Below are positions 1 to 10,076 of a stretch of DNA of 64,000 nucleotides, piece by piece (position 1 is the stretch's first letter; each line of letters begins with the position of its first letter). Origin of the DNA: Dipteris shenzhenensis. Lineage: Eukaryota > Polypodiophyta > Polypodiopsida > Gleicheniales. The position numbers and the translations under genes were made by a program. The notes under the pieces were generated by a model, which saw only the letters and a program-made list of their open reading frames with translations, did not search any database and had not been told where the DNA came from. The stretch is taken from assembly GCA_047967505.1 (NCBI GenBank), contig CM106539.1, one strand, 5' to 3'.

Positions 1-123
1 AAAGTGCTAGAAGTGGAAGAAAATGCTAAGAAGTGGTAGAATATGCAAAAACCCAAAAAAATGCTAAAAAAGTACTCAACATTAGTCACAGTGCTCAACC
101 AAGTGGATGCAACTAGCATGGTA

Positions 124-124
<1 letters not shown>

Positions 125-178
<54 letters not shown>
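125..178. repeat. (CT)n(CA)n compound microsatellite
   Basis: Nine or so CT units run directly into about eighteen CA units without interruption. It is a simple-sequence repeat and is likely length-polymorphic. Confidence 0.95.
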
Positions 179-180
<2 letters not shown>

Positions 181-839
181 CTTCATCCAATCACGCAGTT
201 ATAAAATCTTTATTATGCACAGTCAAGGCTGGTAATTAGAATATGACAATGATAAGGGTTCCATCATTGTTCGATCTTCATCACATGAACTTTGCACATG
301 CAAAGAAACACTAAGCCTAGGTTCAATAAAAAACGACTTTGCATTGCATGGCCTTTTATGGATTTACAGAGACATCGCCCATTACAATTTGGAGACACCA
401 CCGTATTAATCTTGTCCCATTAGATGTGGCATTAGTGTATTGCAAAATACCTATAATTTCATTTAAGGCCAATGTGCAACACAACCAATTTGCCATTATG
501 GCTATGTTGGTGGTCTCTTTTCATGTACAGCAAGGAATTAACAATTTTCTTTTCATGTATGGCAAGGCAAAACCATTTAAAAAGAAGTGAAAAGCTCGAA
601 ATTGACAAGTCACAAAATGACACGAGAATTTGTTGCATAGGTTAGGCACGACACGAGTGTCCATTATGTACATGGGTCAGGCAAGACATGGGTGTACATT
701 GCGTACTTTATTTGGAATTTATTAGTGTCAAAGAAGTGAAATCTCAAATGCAAAAGCGAGAGATGTCAAATTTTGAGAAAAATCAGAGATCGTGTTTTGT
801 CGCCTCTGGCTGTACGCATCACCACACCTTGCGCTCCAA
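179..839. other. Non-coding, no gene seen
   Basis: Only short chance reading frames are present. A small tandem similarity, two runs resembling 'aggcacgacacgagtgt' and 'aggcaagacatgggtgt' near 640-700, is the only structure I noticed. Confidence 0.6.
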
Positions 840-1495
840 GTGCAAAAAGGTCCAACATGGGTGAAAAAAGCAAAAGGAAAAATGGTGTGCTAGTGGGTTT
901 GATACTGTGGATTAAGACATGAAACCATGCTTATGGGTTGCATTGTGAGGTAGTGACTCAAAAAGGAATTGATGCAAAAAGATAAATAATGTTGTATTTA
1001 TTCAAGAGCATTGCACATGTATCAATTGAGTTTTTCTAATGTAACCATTTATGGGTGAATTAAGCTAAAAATATCACCAAATATCAAAGTTTAAGACCAC
1101 CATGCAGTAGCTCCAAAAGTGTGGAGTGCATTTTTCCAAAAGGTTTGCCTTTCCAACCAAAGTGCCCTCATATGTATGCATACAATTGCAGCACGGTATT
1201 GGACACCCCCTAAACCATAGCATAGATTTGCAATTGGTTGCCTCCTTTGGTTGTAGGAAGCTCAAATAGTGAACTTTCAAATTAACAATTGGTTCCAGAT
1301 ACATGTTGAACAATTATTTGAAGTCTTTAAAATATTTTGGATATCCTATATAGTCTAAGATGCATGCTTCAAATGTGTAGATTATTTAAGACACCAAGTT
1401 TTTCAAATTGCCTTGAGAAATGCATAAGTAACAAATTGAGTAGCTACCCACATACAAATATTTTTGAACCTCACAACAAATGGCTACACCCAATG
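840..1495 (+). repeat. Right-end fragment of the 15.0-22.5 kb transposon family
   Basis: This stretch aligns by eye, in the same orientation, with about 21,700-22,485, the right subterminal region of the 7.47-kb element. Shared blocks include the 'ggtttgatactgtggatt'-like segment, 'taagaccaccatgcagtag' versus 'taggccaccatgcactag', and the terminal block 'tggctacaccca' close to 1,490. Divergence is considerable, perhaps a quarter to a third of positions, so this is an old relative and not a recent copy. No coding remnant of the transposase was seen next to it. Confidence 0.6.
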
Positions 1496-2002
1496 ATGCA
1501 TTGGCCCATTTGTTGATCTCGACAGCTCGAAACAAGTATATTATTGTTCTCACATACTATCTCACTTGGTAGATGATGGCACGACCTTTAATATGTGTAT
1601 CGGTCTCAAAAGTAGTGAATTTTCTACAACATCTCATTCTTCCTCATTGTTGCCCCAAACAATTATTGTCAGCTCAAGGTAGCAATTTCAAGTTTGAAGT
1701 TGTGCAAATTGTGGTTGATCGGCTCAATGTCAAACAATAATTTGCAAGTCCTCATCATTTGGATTGGAATAGGCTAATAGAAAAAGTAACCAGGATCATC
1801 ATAGCAATGTACATTGATCCTCAACTCTCAAACTCGGGTCCTCACATCTTCCCCTAGTGAAACTGGCATGGTAAGGCTTAGTCTGTGTGATATGCGCTAT
1901 TGTCACCAACACTGCATCTTTATAATGCATAAGTTGTCCTCCCCACTAGTTTGAGTGGGCTAGTCCATTTAGCTAAGAACTTTTCAACTAATCCTTTCTT
2001 CC

Positions 2003-2248
2003 TTATTCAATAGTGAACCATGACGATGTTGCTAGCTTGAAATTATGCCCATTTGTGTTTCTGGGTGTTGTTCTTTTTGACAATGTTTTTGTGTGATGAA
2101 AGACATAGCATCCATCAAAAAGCCATTCTTGAGCATCTTTGTGCTTGATCTGATCCCTTGTTCCTATTTTTAGAGGCAAATTAGGAGGTCGTCCAAAGAT
2201 TGCTTCAATTGGACTAACTCTTGTAGACTCATGTATTGTAGGTTGCAA
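2003..2248 (-). pseudogene. Ty3-gypsy integrase C-terminal fragment
   Basis: The minus-strand reading frame contains HESTRVSPIEAIFGRPPNLP. This matches the 'YN..IH.STG.SPFEA.YGR.PPLPL' block found just after the catalytic core of plant Ty3-gypsy integrases. A downstream 'AKWTSPLKLVG'-like stretch (about 1,950-2,000) resembles the later 'KW.GP' motif but is in another frame. The rest of the polyprotein is missing and the frame is broken on both sides, so this is a degraded relic. Upstream (2,290-2,500) is TATA-containing, LTR-like sequence that could be the matching LTR, but I found no primer-binding site to confirm it. Confidence 0.65.
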
Positions 2249-2312
2249 CTACACAAGGCAATGATAAATCTTGGCGATTGTCCCACGTTAGCGCTAGATT
2301 AGCCGCACCTTA

Positions 2313-2410
2313 GCTGAATTAGTAAGGCATTGTTCCTTGATGTTTCCTAGTTTTTAGCTGAATTAGTTAGGCATTGTTCCTTAATGTTTCCCAGTTTTTA
2401 GTTGGGTAAT
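2313..2410. repeat. Short tandem duplication (about 51 bp x 2)
   Basis: The block beginning 'tagctgaattagt.aggcat' occurs twice in a row with few differences. A second 24-bp direct duplication ('accaccttgatggtatgcat') lies at about 2,525-2,570. Confidence 0.8.
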
Positions 2411-2641
2411 TAGCCATTGAAGGCTAGTCTGGGAAAATGCATAAAAGGAGGAACGAGGGCTTTGTGCTCTAATATTATAGTTGTTATGTAATTAATTGAA
2501 GCACATATGCATAGAAAGGTTTCACCACCTTGATGGTATGCATTGCACCACCTTGATGGTATGCATTGTTAGCATTGCCTTGCATGGAGGGTGTGGTGGT
2601 TTTGTTGAACTAAGTTCACTAAAAAAAAAAAACTTTTTGTT

Positions 2642-2655
2642 TATATATATATAAA
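2642..2655 (+). promoter_or_regulatory. Candidate TATA box for the 2,994 gene
   Basis: TATATATATATAAA lies about 340 bases before the chosen start codon. It is followed by a GA/CT-rich leader (about 2,790-2,990) typical of plant 5' UTRs. Several upstream ATGs at about 2,718-2,775 would open short upstream frames. Assignment as a promoter is inference. Confidence 0.35.
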
Positions 2656-2993
2656 CCACGTGGCAAAAGAGAAGCCGATAAAGGAATTCGTTAACGAACT
2701 CCAACGGAAGAACTTGATTGTGTTTGGGAAGGTGGTGGCTATGGCGATGGCGATGGCGGTGGATGGCTATGGCGTCTCTGCAGCTCTCTTTCTCCTCACC
2801 AACACTCCATAACCAACCTTCCTCCTTCAACAGCTCTGCGCCCTCCTCACTCCTTTCTCTTCTCCTGTATCTCGCTCTCCTTTCTTGCCTTCTCCTCATC
2901 CCCTCTTCTTTTTTGTAGCCTCTCTTCTTGCCTTTCCTGCTCGATTTCGCCCTCTCCCTCCTCCCCCCTTTCCCCCCTCGCATCCTTCTTCAC

Positions 2994-3569
2994 ATGCCCT
3001 CCCGACACGCATCCCCTGATCTCCGCTTCGCCATGTCTTCCGCGTGTTTTCTGCTGCTGTGGTACACTTTGATGGCAAGTTTCAGCCAGTATTTGTCCGA
3101 CGCAGAGCCGCAATATGCGGCTCTGGGAAGACCACGCGTTCGTGGCGAACGCTCTGTTTTCCCAGATGATCTGGTGCCTATGGATTGCTCGAGAGTCTTT
3201 CGAGAGCCGCACGAAGAACCCGATCAGCCGCGCAACAACCTGGGAAAGCAGTGGCCGGGAGCACCACCACAGCAGAAAACACCCGGGAGACTACACTTGA
3301 GAGGCAAAAATTCAGTCTCCCCTCGTCATTTGGTGCCTGTGGATTGCTCACGAGGCTTCCGGAAACAGCATGAAGCAGCCGATTCGCTCTGCAATATCGA
3401 GGGAAAGCAGGTGCCTGGAATGTCAATCGCAGATCATCGACCTCTTCCTACCTTTCCTAGAAGGGTTCCCGTTCCATCCTCTGGTCCCAGCAAAGGTGGC
3501 AACAGGGTTACCCTCCACAAGAAGCTAAGTAAAATGGCCGTTCCACCGCTAAAGCGATCGGAACGCTGA
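2994..3569 (+). CDS. Putative secreted peptide precursor, IDA/IDL-like
   Basis: This open frame of about 190 codons starts at the second in-frame ATG (alternatives 2,928 and 3,033). The N-terminus has a hydrophobic core, CFLLLWYTLMASF, like a signal peptide. The middle contains a 53-residue tandem duplication: 'SVFPDDLVPMDCSR..' and 'SVSPRHLVPVDCSR..', each ending 'GKQ.PG'. Near the C-terminus (nt 3,453-3,503) is FPRRVPVPSSGPSKGGN. IDA-family abscission peptides carry a C-terminal core of the form P-K-G-V-P-I-P-P-S-A-P-S-K-R-H-N; 9 of these 16 positions are identical here, including V-P, S, P-S-K and the final N. The canonical R-H before N is G-G here, and about 21 residues follow the motif. 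IDA precursors are usually under 100 residues, so this one is long. Coding status and family are both inferred. An alternative is an unrelated secreted proline-rich protein or a chance frame. Confidence 0.4.
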   Translation: MPSRHASPDLRFAMSSACFLLLWYTLMASFSQYLSDAEPQYAALGRPRVRGERSVFPDDLVPMDCSRVFREPHEEPDQPRNNLGKQWPGAPPQQKTPGRLHLRGKNSVSPRHLVPVDCSRGFRKQHEAADSLCNIEGKQVPGMSIADHRPLPTFPRRVPVPSSGPSKGGNRVTLHKKLSKMAVPPLKRSER

Positions 3570-4597
3570 AAATTTTGTCCTACACAAAGCGAATAGAAAC
3601 GGGGCCGGATTTCGAATCGTGAGAATTGTTGTAGGAAGAAAAGTTCCACATTCTAGAATGAGATTGCACAATCACGTTTCGGTTAGGGCTGATTCAGTAA
3701 TCACAAAACTTCATGTCGGCCCCTGTTAATCCTTCTGCGAGATTTTTCGACGTGAGCAAGGTTCAATATTTCCTTTCCCGCCTTTGCTATAATCTTTCGG
3801 TTTCTCCTATGTTAAAGCCCTTGGAAAATTGGTCTTCCGATTTGGGTTCCATGTGGCTGATTTGGAATTGGAGGTCTCCTTTCTGTACATTTGTTTATTT
3901 CTTCCGTGGCAGGGAAAAGCCTCTTTCTCCAAACGAGCCACATGAAATCTCGCTCTGCACTGAAATCAGGCCTTCAAAATTGAGACACTGAGACATGGAT
4001 TTCCATGCAGGAACAGGGGAAGCTGGCCAGGTGAAGCTGACACTTGGAGAGCAGGGTAGCAACGAAGAAATTTGTTACTCCACGGGTGAGGAGAAGACAT
4101 CTGATGCAGAAATCGGAGACAAGCTGATGATTTTCTGCCCAGGAACATGCATTTCGCTTCCAGTAAATATTCTGATGCAGAGTTGTAAAATTGACAGACC
4201 CAAATAAAATCCTTGAAGACAAGTTGATGATTTCCTGATGGACCAGAAAGTTGTATTTTGGCTTTCTGTGAATATTGGGAAATGGACTCCTTCTCATAAG
4301 ATGATGGACAGGAATTGGCTTTCACTGTACAGAGTGCAATATTTATGAGAATTCTTTGTGTAGCAACCAACTGTGTTCAAAACACACGGAGTCTTTGCAC
4401 AGGTATTGTATGGGAAATCCTCAACTCATTCTCTTTCCTGAAATGCAGCCTTATCTTGTACTCTCGAGCATGCATTTGTTGTTGATGTTGTGTGTGTGTA
4501 CATGAGCGGGATATAGATTGTCCTACCTTCTTGTCATATAATGATTTTTTCTGATTCTTGTAACTGGCTGTCCCTTTTCTTGGGACTGTTCTTTGTA
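3570..4597 (+). other. Possible 3' flank, no gene recognised
   Basis: Two short plus-strand frames (3,713-3,991 and 3,995-4,207) have no recognisable domain. A block near 4,100-4,140 is partly repeated near 4,210-4,250 ('gacaag.tgatgatttcctg'). Nothing else is supported. Confidence 0.4.
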
Positions 4598-4659
4598 AGG
4601 GTGTGTGTGTGTGTGTACACTGTAGATGGAGGTGCATGTGCTTGTGGTGCGTGCACATG

Positions 4660-4704
<45 letters not shown>

Positions 4705-4939
4705 TTTTCCCTTCATACAATTATGCATTGTATATAACAAAGACTCGTGTGAATGAGAAGACACAAATGGTTTTATTACCATTCCCACTCTACAACTATT
4801 CCCACTCTACAAGAGTGCTTTAGCAAGTTGTGGGAAGTCTCCTCGTGAGATTTTCATCTATTTTCATGATTCTTTTTAATCTTTGCTAATTGATTGTTTT
4901 CCCTTCAGAAGTACTAATTTTTGGATGAGATTTTTGGTT

Positions 4940-4987
<48 letters not shown>

Positions 4988-5017
4988 CCCTAATTTTTGG
5001 ATGAGATTTTTGGTTTG

Positions 5018-5047
<30 letters not shown>
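4598..5047. repeat. Cluster of microsatellites with a duplicated flank
   Basis: A GT run (about 4,600-4,615), a GA run (4,662-4,699) and two CT runs (4,942-4,985 and 5,020-5,047) are present. The two CT runs share the same flank, 'taatttttggatgagatt', so a unit of about 76 bp was duplicated together with its microsatellite. Confidence 0.9.
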
Positions 5048-5051
<4 letters not shown>

Positions 5052-7652
5052 TTTCGGCTCCAAAACAGTGTCAATTCCAATAACCATGATTCAATGCCCA
5101 TCAGCAAGAGAGTATTGGTTGAGCCACACTTTCCTCCAATACCAAAAACTTGGTATTGGAGTGATATAAAAGGGCATTTCAAAAATGATTAACCATAATC
5201 TTGAGTGATTATTTATATATATATATACCTTTGTAAGAACTATTGTGCACATTAAAGCAATGAATAGTAGACAATGGATGTATATGTGTTTGTGCATGGA
5301 AGCGAATAGACCATAACACCCTACGGATCCATTTGGCAACAAGTAAAAAAAGAATCTTGAAAGTGGGGTGATTTGATCATCCTTATACAAAAGCATTTGT
5401 TGGTTTATTGGTATATCATTGGTCATGCTTCCTACATGGTTGGTTAGTATCTTCAATTTATATTGCCTTCTACAACCTTATGCCCAACCTCCACCTCCTT
5501 AAGGTGTGATGGATCTCTGATTCAATCCATGGAGATTTGCTTTCATTGACCTTGGTACATGGAGACTTGCTTTCATAGCAATGCTTTCCATTGGTGGAGG
5601 TTGATCCTCGTTGTTTGATGTATTGACTTCTTGCATAAAACGGCTCAAGAGATTCACCAAACATTCCAAAATTAATGAGATCGCATATGAAATCCTTAAG
5701 CTTTCCATAGTTGTTGATATAGCACAATCACATTTACTCTTCTCTCGCCCAACATCTATGCCTGTGAATTACATGCCATTAAAATTCCCCTAAGAGAGCA
5801 AACAAATTTGTGAGGGCCAAATAGATGGCTTGAGAGTGCATGCATGCCTATAGTGAGGGCTAGACATGCAAAATTGTCAAGAGCACCTTGATTGTAGTTG
5901 TCTCCCAATGCCTACTTTCATAGGACAAGAGAAGTTGGGTGATAATGGGTGGGGCATGGGTTTGTGGAGATGGCACTTAAGGCAAGGATGCATATCTCAT
6001 CTATCATAGATGTAAGTCTCTGCACAAGAATGGAGTCGTTATCAAGCACACATTGATATCTTGAGGGGATAGACAAAGTCACTAGAAATACCCTTTTGGT
6101 TGGTTGATGTTCCCTTTGATATTGTGTGGGATGAGATTTTCATAAAGCTAGCTCAAGTTGGTGTTAAGTTTCTTCCTTATAAGGAGGTTACTAGGTTATG
6201 AGGATATTGAAAAAAAAAGGCACTCAGTGATGGAGCACCTTGCCCCATGAATTTTCTCAAGTTCACACAAGGTATACTAACAATAATACAAAAGACAGAT
6301 TGCTTTGTAAAACATTCATGCATTGTGGGGCATTGGTTTGGCGGGTTTATTTTCTATCACTCCCGCTTTGGTTGGAGCATGCATGGGAGGGAATTCGTGC
6401 ATTCTAGACACGTAGGACACCTAAGGCACTTTGTTTGTAATCGCCCCAAAAAAAGTGAGGTCTCCCCTAGAACCAACCAATATGTACTTCTCAAACACAT
6501 GTTACATATACCAAGATAAATGTCACTTTGCCTTAGGGGAGACGGGGGTCTCAAAAGGGTCTTGTAAAAATGGGTTAGAAATGTGATAAGACCATGGCCA
6601 AATTTTGATAATGGGGAGACTTGCACATCCATTATTAGACCCTATAGAAAAAAAAGAGTGTTTATAATATAGGTGAGTGATTTTGTTGCAATTCATCCAT
6701 CAGATCGTGCATGTGAGAATGTGTGGTTTTGGGTTTCAAAATTAATAGATGTAATTAGGGAATGAATGCGGATGAGCTGTGACATTTTAACACGGTATGG
6801 TATGAGCTAAGAGGTGGAACAAAGAATGTGGATAAGACCACAATATACAATAACTGTATGAGAAGAGAATGGATCGCAAACCATGAAGCAATTTTATAGC
6901 AATTGAAGAAAGACAAATAGGGGGCGAGTGCCAAAGGAGAGGACAATACATCTACAACATTTTTTTGCTATCCAAATTAGAAGGGCACTTATCTCACCAT
7001 TTGTATTAAAAAGGTTACTGTTGAAAGACTTTGTAATTTAATCATTGAGTCTAGTTTCACTTTTGGGTTTTGGGCTTCTTTTCTTTTCTTCTATCACTAT
7101 GACTAAATAAGTAAATACAAAATTGCAAGAGTCAATGCCATATACATGTGATATCACCAACCTAAAAGATGTATAACTGATTTATTAACAATACTGAGAT
7201 GGTAGGAATATTATTTTCCAAGAGATGCCTCGAGAACTTAGAGACTCTTGTTACCGACTGGATATTTATGGAGGATATTAAGTAGTGATCTTTCAACGGT
7301 CATTGCAAGCTGAGATAGATGACTGTGACATTCCCTATGAGTCTTTTGGACAAATAATTGAGGCTAAGAAGTGTTGTTAAGCATCTAGGGGATCTTGGAA
7401 GTATTTTAGCAGCACAAGAGAAGTTCCTCCTAGGTCTAAGAAGCCTTTTTGTTGATGGTTGGAAAAGGTACTTACAATAGCCCTGGTTGCTTAGTTTGTA
7501 TTTATTTTCAAAGAGTTTCTGTATAAGACAATCTTGGCAGTTGGTGGCAGATGCTCTAATGATTGGTTGCCTAAGACAATTGTGATATGGCTGATTTATT
7601 ATTGTCATTCCTCTATAGCTTTGTTTTGTATTATTTTCACACTAATACTAGA
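5048..7652. other. Non-coding, no gene seen
   Basis: Only short frames without recognisable domains occur on either strand. No LTR, transposase or clear repeat boundary was seen. Confidence 0.5.
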
Positions 7653-8009
7653 ACAAATTGCTCTTGTTTAAGAGCCCTCCAAAAGTTAATTTTCTATTTG
7701 AGAAGTTCTTTCGGCTTTATCTAAAAATCAAGAATAATTTTCAATTTCTTGAATAGTATGCTTATGCCTTGTGCAAATGAATGTGGAATATTTGTTGATA
7801 TGATATGAGCACCTCATGTCTTTGTAAATAACAAATTGCTCTTGTTTAAGAGCCCTCCAAAAGTTAATTTTCTATTTGGGAAGGTTTTTTATGGCTTTGT
7901 CTAAAAATCAAAAATAATTTCAACGTTCTTGAATAGTACGTTTATGCCTTGTGCAAATGAAGTGGAATATTTGTTGGTATGACATGAGCACCTCATATCT
8001 TGCTACATA
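7653..8009. repeat. Tandem duplication, about 178 bp x 2
   Basis: The block starting 'acaaattgctcttgtttaag' at 7,653 repeats at 7,831 and is similar to its end near 8,009. The copies differ by point changes and small indels, so the duplication is not recent. Confidence 0.9.
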
Positions 8010-9287
8010 ACACCTATCAATGAGGCAAGAAATATGAAAACTCAAATTATAAAGGAGATGCATGCCTACATCTTTCATGACAAGCATGATATGTTGTTAT
8101 GCAAAACATTATTTTCTTAGTCATTCAAAATGGTTGCAAGGATTTGTGGCACATTTAAATCAATGAATTAAAATATTGTAAACATGTTTGTATATTAAAA
8201 ACCCAAAATTCAAACTGATCCTGTGGTGAAAATTTTTGCCACTAGCTACATCCAATTACTGTGTGGTAATATACAATTAACACACAAATTTTCATTTACC
8301 ACGCGGTCTTTGAATGTTATCATGCATTGTAATTTATCTATATATTATTATTCCGTCACCGTAATATTTCTATCTTTTTTTGAGAATCCAGTGCTCTCAA
8401 ATCAAGGGTGCAGGAGTATAAAAAACAACAAAAAGGATTTCTAAAAGATTAACGAAGCTTCACATCATATTTGTGAGTCTAATTCTATCCCTTTTAAAAG
8501 TATCTTGTGTTGGTTACATAGCTCACTATTGCTTGATTCTATAAATGAATCTATAGATACAAGATGTTTTATTTTGATTTTTCTCATTAGTAGACTATAG
8601 TGTTTGATGTTTGGTTAGTTGATAGTTGCATATAATGTTTTTAAAAGTAGTTTGTGCAGTTTGTAGTAGCATATTATTAGTTGATATCAATAGGATTCAT
8701 TTTAATAAGTTCAAAAATTGAATTTGATGTTTTCATGTTTATTTCATAGTAGAAAAAATGATACTAAACTATATGTAAAAATTAATCAGTAGTCTCTTTA
8801 AGAAAATATTTGTATGTTGCTTGGGAGGTCCACTTATGTCAATCTATAAAAACTCAATACATGTAACATAGATTTCACGTACTATAGACATGAAAATAAT
8901 ATGAATGCGTAGGTTCTTTAGGTTATTCAAGTGTATTACAAATTTCAAAATGAAAAATTTGAAATTGTGCTATGGTGTTTTGAAATCGAGGCAGAAGCTT
9001 CATGTACGGTTTCAAAGCCGACAAAAAGATAGAGAAAATTAGGAATAAAAATAAGTTTTTATTATGGTACCACTAGGTACTACACTAGTTAGTGTGTGTG
9101 AAACATCGATATTCATCACCAAAGCATGATTTTATGAATGATTGTAGTGTAGATAGATGCTTATTCAAGAAAGAGTGGGATATGGGGAAAGGCGACCCAC
9201 CATCCCGTGCCTATTTAAATAGGTAGATTAGCGTAGCTTTAGACATCCAATTACATTCAGAGGGGACAAGAGTCAGGATAGCTAGAT
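8010..9287. other. AT-rich non-coding sequence
   Basis: No domain-bearing frame or repeat boundary was recognised on either strand. Confidence 0.5.

Positions 9288-9348
<61 letters not shown>
9288..9348. repeat. (CT)n microsatellite, about 30 units
   Basis: This is the longest uninterrupted CT run in the window. A perfect polypyrimidine tract of this length can adopt triplex (H-DNA) structure and is expected to be hypervariable in length. Confidence 0.97.
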
Positions 9349-9351
<3 letters not shown>

Positions 9352-9947
9352 ACTAACTTACATACAATTTCATAAGTAGTAAGTAGGTTTGACAGCGTAA
9401 AGCATTTTAAGTGTATTATGATGAATCTAACCTTCCCACCTATATGGTAGGTAGTCCATGATTCAAGTTGTGAGGTGGTGAGTTGGTACCTCGAAAGGCT
9501 CCCTCAAGTGAGCTCATCTAACTGACATTGAAGGGTTTTGAAAGTTTGAGGGAAATTCCCTAATTATAGGGTATCCCATAAGAATACCTACTAAGAGGAG
9601 AATCAAACTCTTAGATCGACCCCTTCATGTGAAATCATTCTCATAATTATTTCTAGAAATAGACAAGGAATGTTGTTGATGTTTGTTGGACCTCGAGATA
9701 TTCACCAAATCCTAATAACTATAAATTAAGATTTAACTTGAGATAGACTATGGCAACTAATAGAGAAGCCTCTATCCACCTATCATAGGCTCCTCACTCA
9801 AAGATGGACAATGAGAAAAGAAGTCAAGATCTTGATGGACTAGATGTGTTATTAAGGTGTATGCACTTGTGTTCTTCAGCTACATGTTGCCCACGGTGGC
9901 CTTCTCTTGTAATGAGGGTTTCCCACCCTCCTTTACCTTTGAGTTTG

Positions 9948-10076
9948 TATGTGTGTGTGTGTGTGTGCACGCGCGTGTGCATGTGTGTGCATGTGTGTAC
10001 ATGTGTGTGCACGCACGTGTGTGTGTGTGTTTTTTTTGTGTGTGTACACGCACACACGTCCAAATGTGTGTGCAAG
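9948..10076. repeat. Alternating purine-pyrimidine tract (GT/AC/GC), Z-DNA-prone
   Basis: About 130 bp consist almost wholly of GT, GC, AC and AT dinucleotide steps, including 'gtgcacgcgcgtgtgc' and 'gtgcacgcacgtgtgtg', broken by one run of eight T. The right end flips to the complementary phase (tacacgcacacac), which gives partial self-complementarity. Confidence 0.9.

Noticed and set aside
2522-3212. Arg/Glu/Lys-rich minus-strand frames opposite the leader of the peptide gene
   Set aside because: They are the complement of a CT-rich leader; composition alone explains their length and charge.
2994-3569. CLE or PIP peptide assignment for the 2,994 gene
   Set aside because: CLE peptides end in R.VP.GPNP.HN/H and PIP peptides contain SGPS.+G.GH; the VPVPSSGPSKGGN motif with internal V-P-x-P and P-S-K...N fits IDA better, though not perfectly.
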